Source of the DNA: a bacterium | GTDB taxonomy: Bacteria > Bacillota > Bacilli > Lactobacillales > Streptococcaceae | Reading direction: 5' to 3' | Length of the DNA stretch: 64,000 bases | Assembly (NCBI GenBank): GCA_905221505.1 | Contig: CAJNDL010000003.1 | Span: forward strand, 8,142 to 72,141 | Shown here: positions 8,739 through 19,745 of the stretch, piece by piece | How positions within the stretch are numbered: position 1 is the first letter of the stretch | How the letters are laid out: each line of letters starts with the position of its first letter | The notes under the pieces: model-generated | Databases searched by the model: none | What the model was told of the DNA's origin: nothing | The model's input: the letters and a program-made list of their open reading frames with translations, nothing else | Position numbers and translations under genes: made by a program

Positions 8739-10541
8739 TTATGCCAATCCCAATTTTTCAACAAGGGCTTCAAACTCATTTAAACGGCGTTCAAAGACTG
8801 CAAAGGCATCGTTGAGGTAGTCTTCCTTCTCCATATCAACACCAGCTTTTCTCATTACATTGAGTGGATAGTCAGACTTACCTGCCTTGAGGTAGTCGAT
8901 ATAGCGGTCACGGTCTTCTTGACTACCATGAACAATCTTTTCAGCCAAGGCCGAGGCTGCTGCAAAACCTGTTGAATATTGATATACATAGTAGTTATAG
9001 TAGAAGTGTGGAATGCGAGCCCACTCGTATTGGATTTCAGGATTGTCTTCCTTACTCAAACCATAATACTCCTGGTTCAAGTCTGCGTAGAGTTTATTTA
9101 AGAAATCGCTGGTCAAGACTTCTCCATTTTGGTCCGCTTGGTGGATAGCGTGTTCAAACTCAGCAAATTGAGTTTGACGAAAAACTGTTCCACGGAAACC
9201 ATCTAGGAAGTTATTGAGAATAGCAAAGCGCGTTGCATCGTCTTCCACTTCTTCCAACAATTTCTCCGTCAAGATATTTTCGTTGGTAGTTGAGGCAATC
9301 TCAGCCAAGAAGATAGAATAATCTCCGTAAACATAAGGCTGCGTTTCACGAGTATAGCTTGAGTGCATACTGTGACCTGTTTCATGGACAAGGGTAAAGA
9401 GATTGTCTAGATTGTCCTGCCAGTTAAGGAGCATAAAGGCATTGGTATCGTAAGAACCGCCAGAGTAGGCACCTGAACGCTTGCCTTGGTTTTCGTAAAC
9501 ATCAATCCAACGCTCGCTGAAGGCACGTTTAACACGGCTCAAGTAATCCTCACCCAAGACTGCCAAGGCCTCTTCTGCCTTTTTCAAGGCTTCTTGGTAG
9601 GTAAAACTGTATTCAACAGATGAAAGCGGTGTGTAGACATCGTACATCTTGAGGTCTGAAATCCCCAAAATCTTTGAACGAAGCTCTAGGTAACGATGCA
9701 AGAGTGGCAAATGCTTGCGAACTGCTGCTACCAAATTGTCATAAACACTCTCTGGAACAAAATTCGCTGCTAGGGCTGCATGACGAGCACTCTGGTAGTT
9801 GCGAACTTTGGCACGGTAGTTTTGCACCTTAACATTGGTTTGCAAGGTTTTGGCATAGGTGTGTTGGAATTGTTCGTAAGTCGCATAAAGGGCTTGATAG
9901 GCACCACGGCGCACCTCACGATTTTTAGACTCCATCAAACGTGTGTAAGTCCCATGAGAGAGCTGAACTTCCTTACCATCATCGTCGAGGACATAAGGGA
10001 AAACAATATCCGCATTGTCCAAGATAGCGAAGGTTTCACTCGCCGAACCAAAGATTTCTCCAGCTCCAGCCAATAATTCTTCTTCACGTTGTGATAAAAC
10101 GTGATCCTTGCCTTGCAAAAGCTTGTCAAAATAGTGTTGATAAACCTGCAATTTTGGTTGAGTCTCTAAAAAGTCAGCATACTGCTCTTCACTAATTTCC
10201 ATAAATTCAGGTTCATAGAATGAAAAGGCTTGGTCTAGTTGGCTGTAGAGAGTCATTGCCTTGGCGTAGTACTCTTGGTACTTGGCTTCACGTGTATCTT
10301 GGTCATTTTTCATATGAGCATAAACGTAAAGCTTCTCCATTTGGCGTTCCATTTCAAGAGAAAATTCAGTAATTTCAAGTAGGCTATCCGCACTATCCAA
10401 GAGATGGCCTTCATACTGGGCTACTGTCTCCAATTGTTCTGTTAAATCTTTTAAGGCTTCTTCCCAAGCCTGGTCAGTTGGGTAAATCGTTGATAGATCC
10501 CATGTATCTTTTTCATTTATTTCATGTCTTTGTAATACCAT
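8739..10541 (-). CDS. pepF: Oligoendopeptidase F (M3B metallopeptidase)
   Basis: Cytosolic zinc metallopeptidase that cleaves short peptides of roughly 7-17 residues. 600 residues, standard length. The zinc-binding HEXXH motif is HETGH near residue 386 ([14 protein letters not shown]), with a downstream E in [16 protein letters not shown] at 10541 follows GGATGGAGGAATCTA. It lies 18 bases downstream of coiA; in streptococci this gene is known as pepF/pepB. The methyltransferase gene starts one base after its stop, suggesting translational coupling. Confidence 0.96.
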   Translation of the reverse strand: MVLQRHEINEKDTWDLSTIYPTDQAWEEALKDLTEQLETVAQYEGHLLDSADSLLEITEFSLEMERQMEKLYVYAHMKNDQDTREAKYQEYYAKAMTLYSQLDQAFSFYEPEFMEISEEQYADFLETQPKLQVYQHYFDKLLQGKDHVLSQREEELLAGAGEIFGSASETFAILDNADIVFPYVLDDDGKEVQLSHGTYTRLMESKNREVRRGAYQALYATYEQFQHTYAKTLQTNVKVQNYRAKVRNYQSARHAALAANFVPESVYDNLVAAVRKHLPLLHRYLELRSKILGISDLKMYDVYTPLSSVEYSFTYQEALKKAEEALAVLGEDYLSRVKRAFSERWIDVYENQGKRSGAYSGGSYDTNAFMLLNWQDNLDNLFTLVHETGHSMHSSYTRETQPYVYGDYSIFLAEIASTTNENILTEKLLEEVEDDATRFAILNNFLDGFRGTVFRQTQFAEFEHAIHQADQNGEVLTSDFLNKLYADLNQEYYGLSKEDNPEIQYEWARIPHFYYNYYVYQYSTGFAAASALAEKIVHGSQEDRDRYIDYLKAGKSDYPLNVMRKAGVDMEKEDYLNDAFAVFERRLNEFEALVEKLGLA

Positions 10542-10559
10542 TAGATTCCTCCATCCTTT

Positions 10560-11513
10560 CTATTCTACCATATTTTTCAAGAAATATTGCTGATAAAATG
10601 CTGGTGGATAGACCTTTTGCCAATCATTTTGAGGATTTTCTTGGTAATAGGTGTAAAAGTGCTGATAATAGCTGGTCAAATCTTGCTCAATCTGGAAAAA
10701 TTTGCCTACTAGTGGCCGAATTTGTGGATACCATTCTTTTAGTCCATAAGTTAGGAGATTTTTTCCCTTTTGATAGGCTTCTGCTTGTTCTTTCATCCAA
10801 AAGGGATTTTGATAAAACAGTTGTTGCCGGATATAGCGACAAATATCCTTGTCCTGAGAAACTGTAAAATGAGAAATGTTTTGTTTCTTATAGGGAAGAC
10901 GTAATATTTCCAGTAAACTAGCTCGACCATAGGGAAATTCCTTGATTTGATAATGGAGTTTAGCACGGAGGTCTTGGTGGATCAGGTATTTGAGTCTCAA
11001 AACTTGTTTTTCCTTGTCTAATTCCCAAACATAAAAGCCCATATTTTGACTGAAATAGAGAAAACCTTGTTGTAGACGAGTCAAACGGTCTTTGAGCCAC
11101 AGTTTTTGACCCAGCAACCACAGTACTTGGTATCCCTGACTACGATAGCCCTCACTGCGCTCTTTAAGAACTTTTTGAGGCAAGGGACTACACTGAACCT
11201 CTAAAGCTAGATTGCTATTTACAAACACATCTGCAATCTGTTTAAGCTCTGGAAGGGGGTATTCTAATTGTGCCTCTGCCTCTTTTTTCAACCAGTGATA
11301 AAGAACTTCCTTATTGACCAGGTGTTCTGGACTTTCATTTTCAGAGGAATATTCACAGTCTTTTAGGGATTTGTGGGCAAAATGGGTTCGGACACTTGGT
11401 CCTTGCCGCAAACGGAGCTGACCTCCACAAGCCGGGCAGGTGTATGCTTGTTTCTCAAGCTTATCCTCTAACACATTTACCAACTCTCCCCTAGCATCTC
11501 TCGCAACAAACAT
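10560..11513 (-). CDS. coiA: Competence protein CoiA
   Basis: Late competence protein that promotes recombination of incoming DNA by aiding RecA loading. 317 residues. The N-terminus has a Cys-rich ribbon (CPACGGQLRLRQG ... THFAHKSLKDC, residues about 22-53) followed by a nuclease-like CoiA core (EHLVNKEVLYHWLKK, LALEVQCS, YQVLWLLG). ATG at 11513 is preceded by AAAAGGAGGAAAATC. A perfect cin-box lies 22 bases upstream, so expression should depend on ComX. Confidence 0.95.
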   Translation of the reverse strand: MFVARDARGELVNVLEDKLEKQAYTCPACGGQLRLRQGPSVRTHFAHKSLKDCEYSSENESPEHLVNKEVLYHWLKKEAEAQLEYPLPELKQIADVFVNSNLALEVQCSPLPQKVLKERSEGYRSQGYQVLWLLGQKLWLKDRLTRLQQGFLYFSQNMGFYVWELDKEKQVLRLKYLIHQDLRAKLHYQIKEFPYGRASLLEILRLPYKKQNISHFTVSQDKDICRYIRQQLFYQNPFWMKEQAEAYQKGKNLLTYGLKEWYPQIRPLVGKFFQIEQDLTSYYQHFYTYYQENPQNDWQKVYPPAFYQQYFLKNMVE

Positions 11514-11534
11514 GATTTTCCTCCTTTTCTATAT

Positions 11535-11542
11535 TATTCGTA
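11535..11542 (-). promoter_or_regulatory. cin-box (ComX/SigX promoter) of coiA
   Basis: Minus-strand TACGAATA preceded by a T-rich tract (CTTTTTTCTTTTTTACGAATA). This is the competence sigma factor recognition sequence and sits 22 bases before the coiA start. Confidence 0.9.
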
Positions 11543-11585
11543 AAAAAGAAAAAAGATCAGGAAAATTCCTAATCTTCATGTGTGT

Positions 11586-12446
11586 TTACTTGATTTTCTT
11601 AGCTAGCATGGTCGCGAAACGTAGTTGAATGCGATTGCCATTCTCATCGCGACGGTGCAAATGGCCTGGATTTTCATTGTACTTAACCAATTCCCAGTCC
11701 TTGTAGTAGTCTGCCAATTCCCCTTCTTTAAAAGTGAATGGGAAGTTAACCGAGCAAGGATAATCCTCCGTATCCATGGCACAAACGATAAGATTGTAAC
11801 CACCAACACTGGTTTTCTCCTGCATGTTTTTAATGATATCTGGAATACGGTCCGCTTGCAGAAACATGAGAACAACCGTCGAAACGATAAAATCATACTC
11901 TTGCCCAATGCTGGCTGAATTGATATCGTAAAGACCAACAGGCATGTCCAAATCTTCCTGTTCCACAATGCTTTGCAAAATTTCAAGTGATAGTTCATTT
12001 TGATCAACAGCTGTCACGTCAAAACCTTGCTGGGCTAGAAAAAGAGAATTGCGCCCCTGACCACAGCCCAAATCCAAAGCTTTACCCGGTTTCACCGTTT
12101 GCATAGCCTCTAGAACTTCTGAATGAACAGGATTAGTATTGTATTTCTTAGGGAAATAATCCTCAGGTTTACAATAAAATTCCAAGTACCATTCCACATC
12201 GTCTGTGGCAGCCTCCACTCGGTGCCAGGCTTGAGGTTGTGCCATGGGATTGTCTGCCCCTGCTTCAAAGAGGTGTTCAGCTAGAACCTCACCATCCTCT
12301 GTCAATTCAATAAACTTGAGAGCTCCTTTTACAACTGTGATCTTACCCCAAGTTCCGACCTTGGTATTGTGCTTTTGCTGAACCGCCTCTGGCATAGTCT
12401 CTTTAGTCCACAGTGGCATGCGTTTGTAGGCAACTAGTTTTTCCAT
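11586..12446 (-). CDS. tehB: TehB-like SAM-dependent methyltransferase with N-terminal cupin-like domain
   Basis: About 286 residues in two parts. Residues 1-85 resemble the DUF1971/TehB N-terminal beta domain ([18 protein letters not shown] ... [12 protein letters not shown]). The C-terminal part is a class I methyltransferase ([46 protein letters not shown]). Homologs detoxify tellurite or selenite by methylation in other bacteria; the physiological substrate here is unknown. Two tandem ATGs exist (12452 and 12446); AGAGGA is well spaced only for 12446. Last gene of the pmrA-rpmG-secG-rnr-smpB run. Confidence 0.87.
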   Translation of the reverse strand: MEKLVAYKRMPLWTKETMPEAVQQKHNTKVGTWGKITVVKGALKFIELTEDGEVLAEHLFEAGADNPMAQPQAWHRVEAATDDVEWYLEFYCKPEDYFPKKYNTNPVHSEVLEAMQTVKPGKALDLGCGQGRNSLFLAQQGFDVTAVDQNELSLEILQSIVEQEDLDMPVGLYDINSASIGQEYDFIVSTVVLMFLQADRIPDIIKNMQEKTSVGGYNLIVCAMDTEDYPCSVNFPFTFKEGELADYYKDWELVKYNENPGHLHRRDENGNRIQLRFATMLAKKIK

Positions 12447-12461
12447 TTTCATTTCCTCTTT

Positions 12462-12929
12462 TTATCGCTGGTTGACAGCTTTCATGACACGCGCGATGTC
12501 GCGATTTTGCTCACGTCGTTTGATAGACTCCCGTTTGTCATAGTCATGCTTCCCTTTAGCTAGGCCTAAAAGGAGCTTGGCGTAGCCATCTTTGATATAG
12601 ACCTTAAGGGGAACCAGCGTCATTCCTGTCCCTTTGGTCTCTTGTTCCAATTTTTGGATTTGTTTCTTATGGAGCAGGAGTTTACGACGACGTTCTGGTT
12701 CCTGGTTCCAGATATTACCCTCTTCGTAAGGAGCGATATGAACATTACTCAACCAGACCTCTCCATTTTTCACTTGGGCAAAGCCATCCTTGAGATTGAT
12801 TCGAGCAGCTCGCACACTCTTAATTTCAGTCCCAGTCAGGACCATTCCTGCCTCTAGCGTATCTACGATTGTATAGTCGTGGCGCGCTTTTTTATTTTGT
12901 GCGACGACCTTTCCCTCGCCCTTTGCCAT
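12462..12929 (-). CDS. smpB: SsrA-binding protein SmpB
   Basis: tmRNA partner that delivers tmRNA to stalled ribosomes. 155 residues, standard. Features include [48 protein letters not shown] and the basic C-terminal tail [20 protein letters not shown]. It overlaps the 3' end of rnr by 38 bases, linking translation of two factors that act together in trans-translation: RNase R degrades the non-stop mRNA that SmpB-tmRNA releases. Confidence 0.97.
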
Positions 12930-15246
12930 GCTTGGCTCCTTTCTTAGCTACTTCCTTGTAAAAAGGTTTCTTTCCTTTTTTCTTCTTGTCTTTTTGTGAA
13001 TGCTTGCGCTTATCATTTGCGCGTCCTGATTTTCTCTTGTCTTCCTTCTTATCTGAACGACGATTTGAGCCACGCCCTCTGTCACTACGACTAGATTGTT
13101 TCAAGCCTTTTTCAATCACATCAAATTCACTTGGAATGTAAGAGAAGTCAATTTCACCCGTCATCTTGTCGGCTCTTTCAACTCGAATGCGAATCTGCTG
13201 TCCTACACGGAAGGTTGTTCCTGATTTCTCCCCACGAAGAGTCAAATCACGCTCATTGAAATGATAAAATTCAGGTAAATTGGTGATATGAATCAAACCT
13301 TCAACCGTGTTTTGCAATTCAACAAAGAGACCGAATTTGACGATGCTGGACACAACCGCATCATACTCTTCACCCACGTATTCTTCCATGTACTCAGCCT
13401 TTTTCATGGCTTCGACTTCGCGTTCCGCCTCGATGGCACGACGCTCACGATTGGAAGACTGGGTCGCAATCTCTGGAATCACTTGTTCAAAATGCTCTGC
13501 TATTTCCTTAGAATGTCCGTAGTCACGAATCATACGGTGAACAAGGAGGTCCGGATAACGACGAATCGGGCTGGTAAAGTGAGTGTAATAGTCAGCCGCT
13601 AATCCATAGTGGCCGTGATTATGCTCCGAATAGCGAGCCTGCTGCATGGAACGGAGAAGCATCATAGACAATACATCCGCATAAGGTTCTCCCTCAACAG
13701 TACGCATGATGTCTTGGAGGGCCTCCTGGCTAATCTCACTAGCAGTTCCATAAATGCGCAAGCCAAAGCTCGAAGCATAATCAATAAACTTCTGAACCTT
13801 TTCAGCCTTGGGCTCCTCGTGGATTCGATAAATAAAAGGCAAATCCAGCTTACTAAAATGCTCAGCAACTGTTTCATTGGCCATCAGCATAAAGGACTCA
13901 ATCATGCGCTCGGCAACACCACGCTGACGAAGAACGATATCAACAGGCTTACCTTGTTTATCCACTAAAATCTTGGCTTCATTGGTATCGAAATTGAGGG
14001 CTCCACGTTTCACACGCATGTTTTCTAAAATTTCATGGAGCTTGGCCATAAGTTCGATACTTGGAACAATTTTCTTATATTCTTGCCTCTTCTCCTCGTC
14101 ACCTGCTAGGATATCATTGACAGCGCTATAGGTCATACGGAAGCTTGTCTTGATAACCGTTTGGGTAATGGTGTAGTTGACCACACGACCATATTTATCA
14201 ATCTCCATAATAGCAGACTGGGTCAAGCGATCTACTTGGGGATTGAGTGAGCAGATGCCATTCGACAGTCTTTCTGGAAGCATTGGCACCACACGGTCTG
14301 TCACATAGACAGAAGTCGCGCGGTTAAGGGCTTCCTTGTCGAGGGCAGAACCCTCGGTAACATAGTAGGAAACATCTGCGATGTGAACTCCAAGTTCTAG
14401 ATTGCCATTTTTCAAGGCCTTAATATGCACCGCATCGTCCAAGTCCTTGGCATCAGCACCGTCAATGGTAAAGGTAATCTCATCTCTTAGATCCAGACGA
14501 CCTTCCATATCCTTTTGAGACGGAGCATCAGGCACACTTTCTGCTTCCTTGACAACAACTTCTGGAAATTCTGAGACAATGTCCATAGACTCCAAAACCT
14601 CAAGAACATCAATCCCAACATCCGTCGAGTGCCCCACCACATCGAGGACACTCGCAACAAAGAAATCATGTTTCTTGCTTGGGTATTTGTCGATAAAGAC
14701 CTTAAGAACCTCTGTTCCTTCTAGTTTAAGGGCTGGTTTCTTAACATAAATCGGTTGACTGATTTTCTGATTTTTCGAACGGATGTAGCCAGCATACTTA
14801 GGCTTTTCCTGATCTAGAACGATTTGGCCGACAACAGTTGTCAAACTGTGTTCTAGGATATCGATAATTTTGGCTTCTGCTGCTGTTCCCTTGTTGCGGT
14901 CAGCGACTTTCTTGATGACCACCTCAACGGTATCACCATCAATAGCATAGTTGACATCGTTTTTTCCTACAAAAAGGTCGTCCTCTTCCCCTTCCAGACT
15001 GACAAAACCGAAGCCATTTTTATGGGCATGAAAAATCCCCTTGAGGGTAATCTCATGTTTTTTATTGGCTTCCAAAGCCAGACTGCCATCTTCCTCAAAG
15101 CGTATCTGGTGCTTTCTTTCCATTAGGGACAAGGTTTTAATCAACTCACGAAAATCCTTGGAACCGTCTTTTCCAAAAGCCTGAGCCAAGTCATTGACAG
15201 TCACCTTTCCCTTGTCTTGTAAATATTCTTTTATTCTATCTTTCAT
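12892..15246 (-). CDS. rnr: Ribonuclease R
   Basis: 3'-5' processive exoribonuclease that degrades structured RNA. 784 residues. N-terminal helix-turn-helix and cold-shock domains ([38 protein letters not shown]), RNB catalytic domain with the metal-binding motif [15 protein letters not shown] near residue 250-264, S1 domain ([20 protein letters not shown]), and a lysine/arginine-rich tail of about 60 residues. Cotranscribed with secG upstream and smpB downstream. Confidence 0.97.
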
Positions 15247-15347
15247 ATTTTCTTTCTAGATTTTTTAATTTTCTTTTACTGTAAAACCTTCTAAAATATC
15301 TTTTAAAAATAAAAAGAGGCAAAGACCTAGTCCTGCCCATTATTTTC

Positions 15348-15581
15348 TTATCTACTTGATAATACCGTCAATGCTAAGGCAATGGCTAGCCAGAAAAAGA
15401 CTAAAATCCCTGTCAAACGCTGCATTACAGCTTCAAAACCGCGTGCTTTACTGCGTTCAAACAAATCACCTGAGCTGGCATCAAATACATTGCTGGATTG
15501 ATTTTTAGTTGGTTGCATGAAAATCGCAATCACAATCACAACAGATAATACTAATAAAATGGTTAATAATAGGTTATACAT
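15348..15581 (-). CDS. secG: Preprotein translocase subunit SecG
   Basis: 77-residue membrane protein of the SecYEG channel. Two hydrophobic segments (LLLTILLVLSVVIVIAIFMQ and MQRLTGILVFFWLAIALALTV) separated by a short polar loop containing SSNVFDASSGDLFERSKARG, the usual SecG layout. GGAGTTTGATATGT precedes... the start ATG at 15581 with AAGGAG upstream. It lies between rpmG and rnr, a conserved Gram-positive arrangement. Confidence 0.93.
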   Translation of the reverse strand: MYNLLLTILLVLSVVIVIAIFMQPTKNQSSNVFDASSGDLFERSKARGFEAVMQRLTGILVFFWLAIALALTVLSSR

Positions 15582-15620
15582 ATCAAACTCCTTAAAATCC
15601 TTATTATTTTACCATAAAAT

Positions 15621-15770
15621 CTACTTAGATTCAAGATGTAGGGTTACTTTTCTTTCCTTGGGACAATACTTTAAAACCTCAATCTTATCTGGATGGGTTT
15701 TGGAGTTTTTACTGGTTAGGTAATTGATACTGCCACAAGAGGAGCATTTGAGATTAATTTTTACTCGCAC
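15621..15770 (-). CDS. rpmG: 50S ribosomal protein bL33 (GTG start, atypical zinc ribbon)
   Basis: 49-residue ribosomal protein starting with GTG at 15768-15770 after AAAGGAAATCTA. Sequence begins [20 protein letters not shown] and ends KVTLHLESK. It keeps Cys9, Cys12 and Cys36 but the fourth zinc-ligand position carries glutamate (KYCPKERK where C+ paralogs have KYCPxC). The GTG overlaps the pmrA stop by one base (TAGTG), so it is translationally coupled. Easily missed by ATG-only gene finding. Confidence 0.9.
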
Positions 15771-16969
15771 TAGATTTCCTTTACTTTTAATAATGTTCGA
15801 AATTGAAGCAGGTTAAAGAGACAACTAAAGGCAACACAAAGACTTGTCGCATAAAAGACAGCATGGTAGCCAAATTGACCTGCTACTGCAGAACCTGCCA
15901 TGGGACCAACGACACCTCCCAGATAAAAGAATACCTGATTGAAGGCAAAGACCCTCGAAATGCCGGCTTTGGGAGTCATTTTGCTGAGTAGCGCATTGAC
16001 CCCGGGAATCAAGGCACCGGTTCCCAATCCAAAGAGGAAACGATAAAGTCCTAATTGAAGGGGGCTAGAGGCATTGGCACAGAGGAGATAGATGATAACT
16101 GAATAAAACTGGGCTACAACCAAGAGACGATGATTGCCCACCTTGTCACCTAACTTGCCCATGACTCCTGCACTCATCATACTGGAAAAGCCCATACTGG
16201 ATACAATCAAACCAGAGACAAAAAGAAGATTCTCTGTCTGCCCTAAGTCGCGTACATAAAGAGCCAAAATAGGGCCAATCGATTGAGCTGAAAATTGTAT
16301 GACAAAACTCGTTAGAAAGAGATTAACCAAGAGATAGGGATATTTAACCGAGGTAAATAATTCCTTTGTTGGAATAGCCTTTTCCTTGGCTACTGGTTGA
16401 AAATCTTCCTTGATAAAGCAAATAGTCAAAATAGCAGCTAAAAACAGAAAACTACCAACCAGTAAGAAAACCGTACGAATGCCAAATAATTCTGCGATAA
16501 AGCCACCAATAAAGGGACCAGTTAGAGTACCTGCAACTACGCCTGTAGACAGAGTACCTAAGGCAGAGCCTGATTTCTCCTTAGGAACCTGACTGGCTAT
16601 CAAGGCCGTTGCATTGGGAACAAATCCTGCAAATACACCGTTTAATAAACGAAGAAAGATCAACCAATAGATATTTGGGACAAAGGCCAAACCTCCCATA
16701 GTAATGGTCATGGCAAGACCTGCTCGAATCATCATGGGTTTTCGGCCGTATTTGTCAGCCAGAATGCCCCAGACAGGAGAAAAGAGCGCCGCGGAAATTG
16801 CAGATACAGAAATAGCTAAACCTGCATAAAAAGCAGCTTGCTCACTCCCTACACCTAGATTTTCCACAAAGATGGGCATAAAAGGCACAACCAGAGAAAT
16901 ACTGGCTCCTGTCAGAAAATTACCAAACCAGGCAATGCGCAGATTATCCTTCCAGTTAATCTCTGTCAT
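15770..16969 (-). CDS. pmrA: Multidrug efflux MFS transporter PmrA
   Basis: Major facilitator superfamily exporter of 399 residues with about 12 membrane segments. Landmarks: [19 protein letters not shown] at the N-terminus, the loop 2-3 motif [14 protein letters not shown] and [18 protein letters not shown] (motif C-like, typical of drug exporters). ATG at 16969 lies within the last codons of coaE (14-base overlap); a longer ORF starting at 17029 lacks family support. Pneumococcal PmrA is a fluoroquinolone and dye efflux pump; substrate range here is inferred. Confidence 0.9.
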
Positions 16970-17561
16970 CTTGCCTACCTCCCTCAAGAAGGATACGCAC
17001 TTGAGTAAGAAGTTGATCCTGATTTCCATTGTTATCTAAAACATGACTAGCCAAATCTTTCTTTTTCTCTAAAGGCCACTGGGCTGCCAGACGAGATTCA
17101 GCTTCATTTTTGGACAACTGGTCTCTTTTCATTAAACGTTCTACTTGGATATCTCGATCCACATAGACCAACCAAGTCTCATTAAACCAAGAGGCATAGT
17201 CCTGCTCAAAAAGCAAGGGAATATCCATGAAAAAAACAACTTCTGTCTGAGACAACTGATCTCTTAATGTAACCAGTTCTTCACGGATTATCTCTCCTTG
17301 AGTTCGCTTCGACCATTCTTGCTCATCAGGATTTGAAAAGATGAGACTAGCTAGGAGAGGGCGATTGAGTTCTCCATTTTCTAGAATGATTTCTTGACCA
17401 AAATGCTGAACTAGAGCCTCAAACAGACGACCACCAGGTTTCTGTAGTTGGTGGACGACTGCATCGGCATCCACCACTTGAAAACCTTGCTGTCTTAGAA
17501 AATTTGTCACAGTTGACTTACCAGAGGAAATTCCCCCTGTTATTCCAATGATTTTTCCCAT
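16956..17561 (-). CDS. coaE: Dephospho-CoA kinase
   Basis: Last step of coenzyme A synthesis. 201 residues starting MGKIIGITGGISSGKSTV, which contains the P-loop (GGISSGKST). Other landmarks: VVDADAVVHQLQKPGG, FFMDIPLLFEQ and WLVYVDRDIQVERLMKRD. I take ATG at 17561, preceded by AAAGGAGGGACTG, rather than 17588. It overlaps the mutM stop by one base (TGATG). Confidence 0.95.
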   Translation of the reverse strand: MGKIIGITGGISSGKSTVTNFLRQQGFQVVDADAVVHQLQKPGGRLFEALVQHFGQEIILENGELNRPLLASLIFSNPDEQEWSKRTQGEIIREELVTLRDQLSQTEVVFFMDIPLLFEQDYASWFNETWLVYVDRDIQVERLMKRDQLSKNEAESRLAAQWPLEKKKDLASHVLDNNGNQDQLLTQVRILLEGGRQDDRD

Positions 17562-18385
17562 CAGTCCCTCCTTTGACAGTTTGGACAAAAGTGGGTGCCT
17601 CGTCCACCTAGTTGGATTTTCTCAATCACAGTTCCGCAACGTGAACATTTTTGACCAGCCTTATCATAGACCTTATGAAAGTCCTGCATGGTTCCATCTT
17701 CCCCAAAGGCATTGGTATAGGTCCGAATGGTAGAGCCGCCTTTTTCAACGGCCTGACCCAAAACAGCAATGGTCTGGTCATGAATGGCTGTTACTTCTTC
17801 TGCCGTCAAAGTTTGCGAAGGTCTAGCTGGATGAACATGAGCTCGCCAGAGAACCTCATCCACATAGATATTGCCAAGACCAGCTACCAAGGTCTGGTCT
17901 AAAAGGTGGGATTTGATAGGCTTTTTAGACTTAGCTAGGTCAACTTGAAAGACCTGTAAATCAAAGTCTTGCTCCCTTGGTTCAGGCCCTAATTTCTTAG
18001 AAATAAAGTAGGTGTCCAAAAGATCAGGAGACAATAGTTCCATAGTCCCAAACTTGCGTACATCCTCATAAACAAGCGTGCCACCGTCTTCAAACTGGAA
18101 GAAAACATAGGCATGCTTACGTTCAGGAACCTGGTCTGGATAGTAAAAATACTTACCCTCCATCCGCAGATGAGAAATCAAGACCTTGTCGGTCAGGTAA
18201 AAAAGCAAGTATTTGCCACGACGTCCCATGGACTCAATTAACTGTCCAGACACTTCCTTTTGAAACTCGTCCAGATCTGTCTTAATCATCTTGGGATAGC
18301 GAATTTCTATTCTCGAAATTTTCTTACCTAGAATCAATTTTTCCAAGCCACGACGAACGGTTTCAACCTCAGGTAATTCAGGCAT
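17561..18385 (-). CDS. mutM: Formamidopyrimidine-DNA glycosylase (Fpg)
   Basis: Base-excision repair glycosylase/AP lyase that removes 8-oxoguanine. 274 residues when started at MPELPEVETVRRGLEK, giving the required N-terminal Pro-Glu catalytic pair after methionine removal. Also shows HLRMEGKY (catalytic lysine loop), the H2TH region (LLDQTLVAGLGNIYVDEVLW) and a C-terminal zinc finger (CSRCGTVIEKIQLGGRGTHF, then CPNC). An upstream ATG at 18427 would add 14 residues and bury the catalytic proline, so it is rejected. Confidence 0.96.
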   Translation of the reverse strand: MPELPEVETVRRGLEKLILGKKISRIEIRYPKMIKTDLDEFQKEVSGQLIESMGRRGKYLLFYLTDKVLISHLRMEGKYFYYPDQVPERKHAYVFFQFEDGGTLVYEDVRKFGTMELLSPDLLDTYFISKKLGPEPREQDFDLQVFQVDLAKSKKPIKSHLLDQTLVAGLGNIYVDEVLWRAHVHPARPSQTLTAEEVTAIHDQTIAVLGQAVEKGGSTIRTYTNAFGEDGTMQDFHKVYDKAGQKCSRCGTVIEKIQLGGRGTHFCPNCQRRD

Positions 18386-18433
18386 AAGTCCTCCTTCTGT
18401 AAAAACAAGAAGCAGGCATGAGCCCACCTCTAC

Positions 18434-19333
18434 TTAGTATTCTTTTTCATTATAGCCAAAGTCAGCCAAATCTAGCTTTTTATCGCGCCAGTTTTTCTTG
18501 ACCTTGACCCATGTTTCTAGGAAGACCTTGTCCCCTAGCATGAGTTCAATATCACGACGGGCCATACTACCAATTTTCTTAAGCATAGCGCCACCTTTAC
18601 CGATGATGATCCCTTTCTGACTATCGCGCTCAACCATAATAGTTGCACGGATGTGCACCTTGTCTGTCTCTTCGTCACGTTTCATAGAGTCAACCACAAC
18701 GGCAACTGAGTGCGGAATCTCTTCACGCGTTAGGTGCAAGACTTTCTCACGAACCATTTCTGAAACCAAGAAACGTTCTGGATGGTCTGTGATTTGATCA
18801 GACGGGAAATATTGGAAACCTTCGTCCAGATTTTCACTCAAAATATCCACTAGACGAGACACGTTATTTCCCTGAAGGGCTGAGATAGGAACGATTTCCT
18901 TAAAGTCCATTTGATTACGGAAGTCATCAATCTGAGACAAAAGCTGGTCTGGGTGGACCTTATCAATCTTGTTCACCACCAGAATCACAGGGACCTTGGC
19001 AGCCTTGAGACGCTCAATAATCATGTCATCCCCCTTACCACGCGCTTCATCAGCAGGCACCATAAAAAGAACAGTATCCACTTCACGAAGGGTGCTGTAG
19101 GCAGACTCAACCATGAAATCTCCAAGAGCTGTTTTAGGCTTGTGAATCCCTGGCGTGTCGATAAAGACGATTTGCTCCTTATCGGTCGTGTAAATTCCCA
19201 TGATTTTGTTGCGCGTTGTCTGCGCCTTGTCACTCATGATGGCAATCTTTTGCCCCATAACGTGATTCAAAAAAGTTGACTTCCCAACGTTGGGACGTCC
19301 TAAAATGGCTACAAAGCCTGATTTAAATGTCAT
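18434..19333 (-). CDS. era: GTPase Era
   Basis: Ribosome-assembly GTPase that binds the 3' end of 16S rRNA. 299 residues. G1 [10 protein letters not shown]3 DTPG ([11 protein letters not shown]), G4 NKID, then a C-terminal KH domain ([34 protein letters not shown]). It sits between dgkA/ybeY upstream and mutM downstream, the standard order in streptococci. Confidence 0.97.
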   Translation of the reverse strand: MTFKSGFVAILGRPNVGKSTFLNHVMGQKIAIMSDKAQTTRNKIMGIYTTDKEQIVFIDTPGIHKPKTALGDFMVESAYSTLREVDTVLFMVPADEARGKGDDMIIERLKAAKVPVILVVNKIDKVHPDQLLSQIDDFRNQMDFKEIVPISALQGNNVSRLVDILSENLDEGFQYFPSDQITDHPERFLVSEMVREKVLHLTREEIPHSVAVVVDSMKRDEETDKVHIRATIMVERDSQKGIIIGKGGAMLKKIGSMARRDIELMLGDKVFLETWVKVKKNWRDKKLDLADFGYNEKEY

Positions 19334-19349
19334 AATTTCCTCTTACTGT

Positions 19350-19745
19350 TTAAAATATTAAATCCCAGATTCGTGGGAGAAAAATCAATGCGCCTGTTAA
19401 GGCTGCGAAAAGAGAGACCACTAGCACCGCGCCAGCCGCCATATCCTTGGCATTTTTAGCTAGCATGGAAAAGTGATAATGACTGGCCAAATCCACCACA
19501 TTTTCAATAGCAGAGTTGATAATCTCAAAGGCTACTACCAAGAAAATGCTCAATAGGAGAAAGAGCCATTCGATTCGTGACACCTGAAAAACAAAACCTG
19601 CGAAGATGACCACTAGAGCCGTCACTGCATGTTTTCGCATATTGCGTTCTTCCTTGATGGCAGTAAAAATTCCTGTGAGGGCAAATTCTAAACTGGATAT
19701 CAGGTCACGATTTTTCCATTTTCGTTTATTGTCTTGTGAGTCCAT
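19350..19745 (-). CDS. dgkA: Diacylglycerol kinase / undecaprenol kinase
   Basis: 131-residue membrane kinase with three hydrophobic helices. The family active-site region [13 protein letters not shown] is present near residue 75-87, and a conserved [18 protein letters not shown] near residues 27-44. Gram-positive members phosphorylate undecaprenol or diacylglycerol for lipid recycling. Its start overlaps the 3' end of ybeY by 20 bases. Confidence 0.93.
   Translation of the reverse strand: MDSQDNKRKWKNRDLISSLEFALTGIFTAIKEERNMRKHAVTALVVIFAGFVFQVSRIEWLFLLLSIFLVVAFEIINSAIENVVDLASHYHFSMLAKNAKDMAAGAVLVVSLFAALTGALIFLPRIWDLIF

Noticed and set aside
8738..8779. Longer start for the O-methyltransferase
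   Set aside because: Lies inside pepF without a ribosome site; the family begins at MVESYSKN.
16410..16592. 60-codon plus-strand ORF over pmrA
   Set aside because: Antisense shadow of a membrane protein gene.
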